Positions 43,635 to 49,681 of a stretch of 49,681 bases of DNA are shown in pieces. The notes beneath the pieces are model-generated. The model saw only the letters and a list, made by a program, of their open reading frames with translations, had not been told where the DNA came from and made no database searches. This DNA is from an uncultured Lachnospiraceae bacterium (GTDB lineage: Bacteria; Bacillota; Clostridia; Lachnospirales; Lachnospiraceae). The stretch spans positions 1-49,681 of the forward strand of contig CACYTU010000037.1 of assembly GCA_902777355.1 (NCBI GenBank). The letters run 5' to 3'. A program made the translations under genes and the position numbers. Position 1 is the stretch's first letter, and every line of letters begins with the position of its first letter.

Positions 43635-44552
43635 TTACAAATCAAGATTTTTATACATTCCTTTTGTTTTGAATTCAATCAGCTCCAGAGGCGCCGCGCG
43701 GTATTCAGTGGGCGAAATGTTATATTTCTGCTTAAAAGCCTTTGAAAATGACAGCGCGTCATTGTAGCCGACAGCGGCCGCAATGTGGCCGACCGGCATA
43801 TCCGACCCCCGCAGCAGCTGTGCCGCGCGCTCCAGGCGGACCTGGATCAGAAATGCCTGGGGAGACATTTTCATCTCCCGCTTGAAGGTATTGGACAGGT
43901 AACTCCGGTTGATGCCGATCCTGTCCGCGATATCCGATATTTTGAGTTTTGTGTTATACATACTCAAAATCAGATCTCTGGCCATTTTTACATAGATAAT
44001 ATCCGCGTATTTCTTTTCCGCATTGTCTGCCTGATTATATTCCATCATGACTGCCATGAACTCAAAGAAGGCCGACGTCCTCTTCAGCTCATTCACATAT
44101 GTCAGCCGCCTTGCATCAAAGATGCGCTCCATGCAGGTGCTGAGTATATCCGCGTTCCCCATCGGAATGACCGGGTTTTCCCTGGTAAATCCGATTCTCT
44201 CTACAGTTTCTTCGGCGGCAAATCCATTGAATCCCACCCACATATAAGACCATGGATCCTTCATGTCCGCCCTGTAATAGGTCCGGACACCCGGATAAAT
44301 CAAAAAAGCACTTCCCCCGCAAACCTCGAATTCCTTTCCCTGAACCCTGTAATTCCCTCTTCCGGAGGTAACAACATGGATCAGATAATTTCTCCTGATG
44401 TAAGGCCCGAAAAACCAGCCGGGAGCACAGTTCTCTTTTCCGCAGTAGGACAAATTCAGCGAGTTCATGCCCCCTATGCCGGAGGTCCTCTGAAGATCCT
44501 CCAGACATTTATAGTTCAATGCTTCTGTATAATGAACCAGTGTATTTTCCAT
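43635..44552 (-). CDS. AraC family transcriptional regulator (MsmR/RafR-like)
   Basis: A 305-residue regulator. The N-terminal cupin-like sugar sensor (about 30-170: GPYIRRNYLIHVVTSGRGNYRV, GGSAFLIYPGVRTYYRAD, PWSYMWVGFNG) is followed by two AraC helix-turn-helix motifs (KISDIADRIGINRSYLSNTFKREM and MPVGHIAAAVGYNDALSFSKAFKQKYNISPTEYR). ATG 44552 has AAGGAG seven bases upstream. Its position next to GH36 and divergent from GH13 suggests activation of galactoside use, as with MsmR/RafR proteins. Together with LacI it would give dual control. Confidence 0.94.
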   Translation of the reverse strand: MENTLVHYTEALNYKCLEDLQRTSGIGGMNSLNLSYCGKENCAPGWFFGPYIRRNYLIHVVTSGRGNYRVQGKEFEVCGGSAFLIYPGVRTYYRADMKDPWSYMWVGFNGFAAEETVERIGFTRENPVIPMGNADILSTCMERIFDARRLTYVNELKRTSAFFEFMAVMMEYNQADNAEKKYADIIYVKMARDLILSMYNTKLKISDIADRIGINRSYLSNTFKREMKMSPQAFLIQVRLERAAQLLRGSDMPVGHIAAAVGYNDALSFSKAFKQKYNISPTEYRAAPLELIEFKTKGMYKNLDL

Positions 44553-44763
44553 TGGATGCTCCTTTTGGGAATCCTTCCGCGTTTGGCAGTAATCTTTTGT
44601 AAAATACCCTGTTTTTGAAGAAAAACTCTCTAAACTGCGAAAACCTTTTTAGGGTAGTCTTTTTGGATGAATACTGTTTTCTCTGTGCGAACATCATCAT
44701 ATATATCAACAAATGTTCACAAAATATAGATTATTTTTTTCATTTGTACCTGTTCACGCCCAC

Positions 44764-44793
44764 ATTGTATACCCTACCTCCGCTTAATATCAA
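44764..44793 (-). promoter_or_regulatory. Promoter of the AraC gene
   Basis: On the minus strand TTGATA (44788-44793), 18 bases, TACAAT (44764-44769). The LacI-type palindrome at 44812 is about 20 bases upstream of the -35 box. Confidence 0.6.
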
Positions 44794-44811
44794 TAAGGGC
44801 AGGCAAATTTT

Positions 44812-44825
44812 GTTAACCGGTTACT
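44812..44825. promoter_or_regulatory. Third LacI operator, between AraC and GH13
   Basis: TGTTAACCGGTTACTT shares the TAACCGGTTA core with the sites at 38155 and 40867. It lies in the 424-base divergent gap, which also holds the hairpin CACGCCTT-cgaa-AAGGCGTG at 44838-44857 and a TATAAT box at 44892-44897 for the GH13 gene. Confidence 0.7.
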
Positions 44826-44976
44826 TTCATGCTGCTCCACGCCTTCGAAAAGGCGTGTCAACCAGCCTTTTCTTCATCTTTTATTGTGTAGTATAATGAC
44901 CTGACATAGTATCACACGGCTGTCACGGAAATACGACGGATGTTTTTGAGTAATATGAAAGAATCTGAAAGGAGCG

Positions 44977-46758
44977 ATGGGCAGTAAGATGGAAGAAAGA
45001 AAGTGGTGGAAAGAAGCGGTCATCTATCAAATATATCCGCGGAGTTTTGCGGACAGCAACGGCGACGGAATCGGGGATCTGAACGGGATCACCGCGCATC
45101 TGCCTTATCTGCAGAAGCTGGGGGTGGATGTCCTGTGGCTGTCCCCGGTCTACCAGTCCCCCAATGACGACAACGGATACGACATCTCAGATTATCGGGC
45201 GATCATGAAAGAATTCGGCACAATGGAGGATTTTGACCGCCTGCTGGCGGAGGCACATGCGCGCGGCCTGAAGATTGTCATGGATCTGGTGGTAAACCAC
45301 ACCTCCGACGAGCACCCCTGGTTCATCGAGAGCCGCAGTTCCAGGGACAGTGCCTACAGGGACTACTATATTTGGAAAGAACCCCGGGACGGGCGCGAGC
45401 CCAATAACTGGCCATCCTGTTTCTCCGGTTCCGCCTGGGAGTACTGCGAAGAGACAGGCATGTACTACCTGCATCTTTTTTCAAAAAAACAGCCGGATCT
45501 CAACTGGGAAAACCCACAGGTGCGGCGGGAAGTCTATGACATGATGACATGGTGGTGTGAGAAAGGAATCGACGGTTTCCGCATGGACGTCGTGAGCTTT
45601 TTCAGCAAGGACCAGCGCTTCCCGGACGGGGCCGCCGCGCCGGGAGAAAAATACGGGGACTTCGGGCCCTTTGTGATCAACGGTCCCCGCATTCATGAGT
45701 TCCTGCGGGAGATGAACCGCGAGGTCCTCTCAAAATACGATCTCATGACAGTCGGCGAAGCCGCCGGCGTCAACATCGAAGAGGCAAAAAAATACGCCGC
45801 GGCGGACGGCTCGGAGCTGAACATGGTCTTCCACTTCGAGCACACCGACGGGGCGGCGGCGGATCAGAAAGTTGTCGGGAAATGGGACCACGGAAAGCCC
45901 CGCATGCCCGTCATCCGGCAGATCCTGAACAAATGGCAGCTGGAACTGGAGGGAAAGGCCTGGGGAAGCCTGTACTGGGACAACCACGACCAGCCCAGGG
46001 CGGTCTCCCGCTTCGGGAACGACGCCCCCGACTGGCGCGTCCTCTCCGCCAAGATGCTGGCCACCTGCCTGCACCTGCAGAAAGGGACGCCCTATATCTA
46101 CCAGGGCGAAGAGCTGGGCATGACCAACACCCCCTTCGCTTCTCTCGAGGACTGCCGGGACATCGAATCCATTAACGCCTTCCGCCAGTATGTGACAGAA
46201 ATGAAGATCATTTCCGGAGAGGAGATGATGCAGTGCATCCGCACCATGGGCCGCGATAACGCCCGCACTCCCATGCAGTGGGACAGCTCGGCCAATGCCG
46301 GCTTCACCACCGGCACCCCCTGGATCATGGTCAATCCCAACTACACACAGATCAACGCGGAGGCGGCCCTGGCGAATCCGGACTCGGTTTTCTATTATTA
46401 TCAGAAACTGATCCGCCTGCGCCATGAACTTCCCATCATCGCCTACGGAAGATTCGAACCCCTTCTGGAGGACAGTGACGCCATCTACGCCTACAGGCGC
46501 ATCATGGACGATCAGATCCTCCTTGTCGCCTGCAACTGGACCGCCGCCGAACAGCCCTGCGCCCTGTTCACACTGGATCCCGCGGAGGCATCCTCTAATA
46601 CACTTACAGAAGCTGTACAGGATACATATGCAGCCCCGCCGCAGGAGCTCATTTCCAACTACAGCGCGCACAAATCCGGCATTCTGCAGCCCTACGAAGC
46701 ACGGGCTGTGCTGTACAGATTCAAGACTCGCTCGCGAGTCTTGCGCGATGAAGAATAA
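44977..46758 (+). CDS. Alpha-glucosidase/oligo-1,6-glucosidase, GH13
   Basis: A 593-residue cytoplasmic GH13 enzyme. Conserved regions are YQIYPRSFADSNGDGIGDLNG, MDLVVNHTSDEHPWF, GFRMDVVSFFSK (nucleophile Asp), LMTVGEAAGV (acid Glu) and WDNHDQPRAVSRFG (stabilising Asp). The DLVVNHTS stretch places it with oligo-1,6-glucosidases/alpha-glucosidases, which split isomaltose, related oligosaccharides or sucrose. It likely handles the glucose end of imported sugars. ATG 44977 is very close to GGAG; ATG 44989 is the alternative start. The C-terminal 12 residues (FKTRSRVLRDEE) are encoded by a family B repeat, so the end was altered by insertion. Confidence 0.94.
   Translation: MGSKMEERKWWKEAVIYQIYPRSFADSNGDGIGDLNGITAHLPYLQKLGVDVLWLSPVYQSPNDDNGYDISDYRAIMKEFGTMEDFDRLLAEAHARGLKIVMDLVVNHTSDEHPWFIESRSSRDSAYRDYYIWKEPRDGREPNNWPSCFSGSAWEYCEETGMYYLHLFSKKQPDLNWENPQVRREVYDMMTWWCEKGIDGFRMDVVSFFSKDQRFPDGAAAPGEKYGDFGPFVINGPRIHEFLREMNREVLSKYDLMTVGEAAGVNIEEAKKYAAADGSELNMVFHFEHTDGAAADQKVVGKWDHGKPRMPVIRQILNKWQLELEGKAWGSLYWDNHDQPRAVSRFGNDAPDWRVLSAKMLATCLHLQKGTPYIYQGEELGMTNTPFASLEDCRDIESINAFRQYVTEMKIISGEEMMQCIRTMGRDNARTPMQWDSSANAGFTTGTPWIMVNPNYTQINAEAALANPDSVFYYYQKLIRLRHELPIIAYGRFEPLLEDSDAIYAYRRIMDDQILLVACNWTAAEQPCALFTLDPAEASSNTLTEAVQDTYAAPPQELISNYSAHKSGILQPYEARAVLYRFKTRSRVLRDEE
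46718..46758 (+). repeat. Shortened family B repeat forming the GH13 C-terminus
   Basis: GATTCAAGACTCGC/TCGCGAGTCTTG then CGCGATGAAGAATAA. This is the head and tail of the full repeat without the middle. The repeat supplies the GH13 stop codon and the ATG of the next remnant. Confidence 0.85.
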
Positions 46759-46939
46759 ATTGACGGGTATTCTTCGCGTCCGGGACAACTGCTCCGCTTT
46801 TGATCCCTCAGAATATCACAGGGTCATGCAGTTGGATGAGGACGGACGCAACATAGGGATCCGGCTGGTATACGGTATCGCCAATGATATAAAATACCAG
46901 AACCTGCTGGGCATGAACGTCCTGACAATTCGAATCTGA
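46748..46939 (+). pseudogene. C-terminal remnant of an RsbW-like ATPase domain, copy 2
   Basis: A 63-codon ORF whose ATG comes from the family B repeat and overlaps the GH13 stop. After MKNKLTG it reads ILRVRDNCSAFDPSEYHRV, NIGIRLVYGIANDIKYQNLL and NVLTIRI. It matches the remnant at 29363-29551 and the end of histidine-kinase-like ATPases. The ATP-binding N-terminus is missing. It might still be made as a short peptide by coupling to GH13. Confidence 0.6.
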
Positions 46940-47054
46940 TCCGTTCTCCCCAACCCGGTTTCAATTCGGAATCATCATGTTTTGTTGCCAATAGAATCAT
47001 GACAATTTCTCCTTTCCAGCATCTTTATTCTTAATTATATATGCAAAAAATGCA

Positions 47055-47108
47055 AAAACAGACGCAAAACCAAACGCAGATTATTGCGTTTGCATTTGCG
47101 TCTGTTTT
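47055..47108. terminator. Long hairpin, bidirectional terminator-like
   Basis: AAAACAGACGCAAA-acc-AAACGCA-6 nt-TGCGTTT-gca-TTTGCGTCTGTTTT: 14 plus 7 pairs around a symmetric internal loop. Each arm ends in a run of A or T, so it can stop transcription from the GH13 side and from the GNAT remnant side. Confidence 0.75.
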
Positions 47109-47162
47109 GGGTTCCGCCATCCTCTTTACAGCATAAAGGGTCTCATCTGCAACAATAGACCA

Positions 47163-47447
47163 CTAGGAATTCATGACTTTCTCAAACCGGAACATCTCCC
47201 CGCCATCTTCAAAATCTTCCGTATATCCGGTTTCCGGATCCCGGGGATCAGGATGGAGACCGTTGAAAAACTCTACGATGTGAAATCCACATTTATTAAC
47301 ATAGAAATGGATATTCCTTTTCTCGAAATAGGGGGTACATGTTTCCCACACTTTTGTCTCGGGGTAAAGCGATTCGACAATCTTCCACGCAGCCGTGCCA
47401 ATGCCTTTGCTGTGGGCATCCGGGCTGAAATTGAGCCCACACCCCAT
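47163..47447 (-). pseudogene. 5'-truncated GNAT acetyltransferase
   Basis: 94 codons read [20 protein letters not shown], then [20 protein letters not shown] and IVEFFN. This is the acetyl-CoA-binding half (Q/R-x-x-G-x-G/A-like SKGIGTA) and C-terminus of a GNAT enzyme. The N-terminal 70 or so residues are missing; the sequence 5' of it belongs to the methyltransferase leader. Such enzymes transfer acetyl groups to amines or protein N-termini; this copy is probably dead. Confidence 0.65.
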
Positions 47448-47505
47448 CTATGATATACTACCTCTAACATAAACCATAGAAGGTAATTTCGTAAACATAA
47501 ATGAT

Positions 47506-48099
47506 ATGTCAGATTATTTAGTAAAAACAACAGCAGAATGGGATTCGCAATACAGGAACGGTCATTGGGATTATCTGAAGTTCAAGGGCGAAAGGCCCCA
47601 CTATTCAGCTGTAGCGGAATGCATCCACCAGCATCATCATAATGGCAGCATAGTTGATTTAGGCTGCGGCTTTGGTGAATTATGGAAGTATTTATATGAG
47701 GATGAAAAGAAAAAGTATACAGGGATCGACTATTCTGCAGCAGCAATCAAGATGGCAAAGCAATTACAGGAGAATTGCTTTTATCTGTGTGATATTAATG
47801 ACTATATTCCTTCAGAAAAATTAGAGATAATTGTAATTAATGAGGTGTTGTATTATATTCCCCGTCCGCTTGAAATGCTTGACAAAGTGTTTCATTGGCT
47901 TACACGTAACGGCGTTGTTATTCTTTCCATATATATTGGTCCAAATAAGCAAACAGATTATAATACAATAACCAATAATATTATCACCGGAATAAAAAAC
48001 AGAAATGATTTCATTATCTATGATGAATCTCTGGTCACAAGCGATACCCAGCCTGAATTGCAATGGAATATTTATGTCATAGGAATTGACCGCGATTGA
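47506..48099 (+). CDS. Class I SAM-dependent methyltransferase
   Basis: A 197-residue methyltransferase. Motif I is VDLGCGFGELWKYL (about 51-64), with the acidic end of strand 2 at YTGIDYSAAAIKMAK, CDINDY and IIVINEVLYYIPRPLEMLDKV. It has a core Rossmann fold with no added substrate domain, so the substrate is unknown. ATG 47506 has only a weak ribosome site. Its base composition is clearly more AT-rich than the flanking genes, and it sits among gene remnants, suggesting recent acquisition. Confidence 0.88.
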   Translation: MSDYLVKTTAEWDSQYRNGHWDYLKFKGERPHYSAVAECIHQHHHNGSIVDLGCGFGELWKYLYEDEKKKYTGIDYSAAAIKMAKQLQENCFYLCDINDYIPSEKLEIIVINEVLYYIPRPLEMLDKVFHWLTRNGVVILSIYIGPNKQTDYNTITNNIITGIKNRNDFIIYDESLVTSDTQPELQWNIYVIGIDRD

Positions 48100-48280
48100 C
48101 TTGTTTTTTGTCTGATTGCAGAACAGGATAAACGGATCGATCAGCTGGTAGCATGCTCCATACTTTGCCTTTGTATAATCCGAAACTTTCGTACAAATCC
48201 ACATAGTTCCAGTTCACTGAGTACCGTGGATAAAGAGGATCCTCCGTCTATAGGATACCGATCAACGCGTTCGTTTCTGC
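48100..48280 (-). pseudogene. Decayed AAA-family (DUF234-type) ATPase fragment
   Basis: Minus-strand frames give DGGSSLSTVLSELELCGFVRKF and, after a frameshift, AKYGACYQLIDPFILF. These are the winged-helix and following segments of the common archaeal-type AAA ATPases (pattern GGSLTKALEELELCGFIRKY ... YQLIDFFTLF). Frame breaks and stops are visible, and both ends are missing. The bases 48281-48450 hold no gene that I can support. Confidence 0.5.
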
Positions 48281-48450
48281 TTCCGTTGTTCTCCAGTTAT
48301 TACATTCTGAAACACAGAGGCATATTTCCCGTTTTAAAATCCATTTGCATAAAACCAGCGTCATATGTATTGCTTTCCCGGGCTGTGTCTCTTTCTGAAA
48401 TGTGCTCAACCTGTTCATAAACTTTTCATGCAGCCACGATTTACCACACC

Positions 48451-49344
48451 TCAATCCTTCAATATTTTCAAAAAAGCATCCAGCCTTGTGTTGATATACC
48501 CCGCAAACAATCCTTCCATTTTGGAAAGATCATGCCTGACATGATAGGCATCGAAAGCGTTATAATACGCGATCCTGTCAGTGAATTTGATATCGATAGG
48601 CGGGTATCCTGCTTTCATCAGCTCCAGGTTCACAAGCAGCCTTCCGGTTCGTCCGTTGCCATCGATAAACGGATGGATCCCCTCAAACTCGATATGAAAA
48701 CGCGCGAGCTTCGTCACAATGTGATCCCCGCTTGCGGCATATTCATGCAGAAGCTGTTCCATCTTCGGTTTGATGAGGTAGGGCTGTACAGGCTCATGAT
48801 GAGCGCCCATTATGCGAACAGGGACTCGTCTGTAGACACCTCTGTCGTCCTTTTTGTCGGCAAGCACAAGATAATGAATCTGCTTGATGATGCTCTCTGT
48901 CAAAGGCGCGTTTTCTTTTACAAGCTCACTGACATAATCAAATGCTTCCTTGTGCCCTACAGCCTCCATGTGATCTTTCAAAGGCTTTTGATCTATCGTC
49001 AGTCCCTGGAGGACAAGATCAGTTTCCCGGAGCGTCAGCGTATTGCCCTCTATCGCGTTGGAGTTATAGGTGTATTCGACAGCAAACTCCTCGTTGAGTC
49101 GCTCCAGTTCTCCTTCTGTCAGAGGTCTTCTCCCATCCAGTTCCTGTTTCTTACGATCAATCTGAGAAAGTATGCTTTCTTTCGATTTGAACCTTCCGTC
49201 GGCAGGCTTTTCTGCGTCAATGGGAATCTTCCAGCCACGCCCTTCCTGATACGCCCCGGGGATTTTACCTTCGGAACACAGTACCCGGATCCTTCTGTCA
49301 GAAATTCCCCATTTTTCAGCAGCTTCTTTTACAGTTATATAGAT
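48451..49344 (-). CDS. Fic family protein (AMP-transferase-type), damaged start
   Basis: A continuous reading frame of about 297 codons. Residues 2-55 are a helix-turn-helix-like head (ITVKEAAEKWGISDRRIRVL), then EYTYNSNAIEGNTLTLRET (inhibitory-helix-type motif with S-x-x-x-E-G-N) and the catalytic HPFIDGNGRTGR at about 200. Fic proteins attach AMP or other nucleotides to target proteins. No ATG/GTG/TTG opens the frame: where the start is expected (GGAGG nine bases before) the codon is ATC at 49342-49344. An ATG at 49349-49351 is in another frame. Either the start mutated or a 4-bp insertion shifted it. The next ATG is 48981. Confidence 0.8.
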   Translation of the reverse strand: MYITVKEAAEKWGISDRRIRVLCSEGKIPGAYQEGRGWKIPIDAEKPADGRFKSKESILSQIDRKKQELDGRRPLTEGELERLNEEFAVEYTYNSNAIEGNTLTLRETDLVLQGLTIDQKPLKDHMEAVGHKEAFDYVSELVKENAPLTESIIKQIHYLVLADKKDDRGVYRRVPVRIMGAHHEPVQPYLIKPKMEQLLHEYAASGDHIVTKLARFHIEFEGIHPFIDGNGRTGRLLVNLELMKAGYPPIDIKFTDRIAYYNAFDAYHVRHDLSKMEGLFAGYINTRLDAFLKILKD

Positions 49345-49370
49345 AAGCCATCACCTCCAATCTGATCTTC

Positions 49371-49480
49371 TATTATACCGCTTTATCGGAATAATATCAG
49401 CTTTATCGGAATAATACACCTCAAAATATCGGAATATTATAGTAAAATAACGGAATATCATAACTGTATCGGAACAATAC
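49371..49480 (-). promoter_or_regulatory. Fic promoter with five iterated ATCGGAATAATA motifs
   Basis: A TATAAT box lies at 49371-49376 (minus strand). Upstream are five copies of atcggaataata or close variants, starting at 49385, 49405, 49428, 49448 and 49468, i.e. 20, 23, 20 and 20 bp apart, about two helical turns. They overlap the expected -35 region. A regulator binding one face of the DNA is likely. The rest of the gap to 49554 shows no gene. Confidence 0.65.
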
Positions 49481-49554
49481 AGACGGAGATTGCGGAACAA
49501 AATCAGTAGAACCACGGTCTCGACGTGTGCATTTTTATCCAAACCATCCCTTTA

Positions 49555-49681
49555 TTACGGCTGGAATAGATCCTCTGCCGTGATCGTATTTTGTATAATT
49601 CCGGAATGAGCATTCTGCACAAGCCCATTGACAGTCACCATTGTCAGGTAGACAGATTTCTTTGTCTTTGTTTCAGAAATA
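49555..49681 (-). CDS. 3' end of an AAA-family ATP-binding protein (partial)
   Basis: 42 codons reaching the window edge read ISETKTKKSVYLTMVTVNGL, then VQNAHSGIIQNTITAEDLFQP and TAA. This is the typical end of archaeal-type AAA ATPases with a C-terminal DUF234/nuclease-like domain (pattern KKAVHLTMVTTYGV ... GIIQNEVTLDDLF). It is the same family as the remnant at 48100. The rest lies outside the window. These ATPases are of uncertain function and are often mobile-island genes. Confidence 0.6.
   Translation of the reverse strand, partial: ISETKTKKSVYLTMVTVNGLVQNAHSGIIQNTITAEDLFQP

Noticed and set aside
45730-46788. 352-codon minus-strand frame opposite GH13
   Set aside because: Antisense shadow of a GC-rich gene; all GH13 motifs are on the plus strand.

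Overview
The window looks like a chromosome segment of a Gram-positive gut Clostridium relative, most likely a Lachnospiraceae member. Supporting signs are strong GGAGG-type ribosome binding sites, lipoprotein signal peptides, a CotH surface protein with a sortase-like tail, DUF624/MsmK-type sugar genes, a TPP riboswitch on thiM, and roughly balanced GC. I infer the family from protein style. There is no rRNA, tRNA, phage, transposase or CRISPR array in the window.

Layout. 1-7.6 kb: a lipoprotein, a LysR regulator, a large CotH-family surface protein, a TPR/SEC-C protein, a small membrane protein and a TetR regulator beside a truncated DMT transporter. 8.2-11.9 kb: a complete polar amino acid ABC operon (two permeases, ATPase, binding lipoprotein). 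12-16.7 kb: a structured repeat, an esterase, then an operon of glycosyltransferase, Smr protein and a NADAR-TIR fusion protein. 17-24 kb: a GH114-like lipoprotein, a membrane metallophosphoesterase and a cardiolipin synthase. 24.5-28.5 kb: a broken MATE pump and a TPP-riboswitch-controlled thiamine salvage operon (thiM, thiE, HAD phosphatase). 28.6-32.1 kb: a small membrane protein, a PAP2 phosphatase and a secreted/anchored PPC-like protein.

32.2-46.8 kb is an oligosaccharide locus: GH32 fructosidase, DUF624 protein, two sugar ABC permeases, binding lipoprotein, LacI regulator, MsmK-type ATPase, GH36 alpha-galactosidase, AraC regulator and GH13 alpha-glucosidase. Together they suit import of raffinose-family sugars and their breakdown to galactose, fructose and glucose. 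The palindrome GTAACCGGTTAC recurs in front of three transcription units and is the probable LacI operator. 47-49.7 kb is a decayed accessory zone: GNAT and AAA-ATPase remnants, an AT-richer methyltransferase, a Fic protein with a damaged start, and the end of an ATPase gene.

The most unusual property is in the gaps. Nearly every intergenic region holds a private tandem array (units of 15-69 bp). Several arrays start inside the 3' end of a gene, so stop codons are duplicated. Three dispersed palindromic repeat families (called A, B, C here) also occur, family B sitting next to gene remnants. Other leads are the NADAR-TIR fusion, a hairpin whose two arms are each a full operator (operator plus terminator), and a 186-bp element with symmetric inverted ends.
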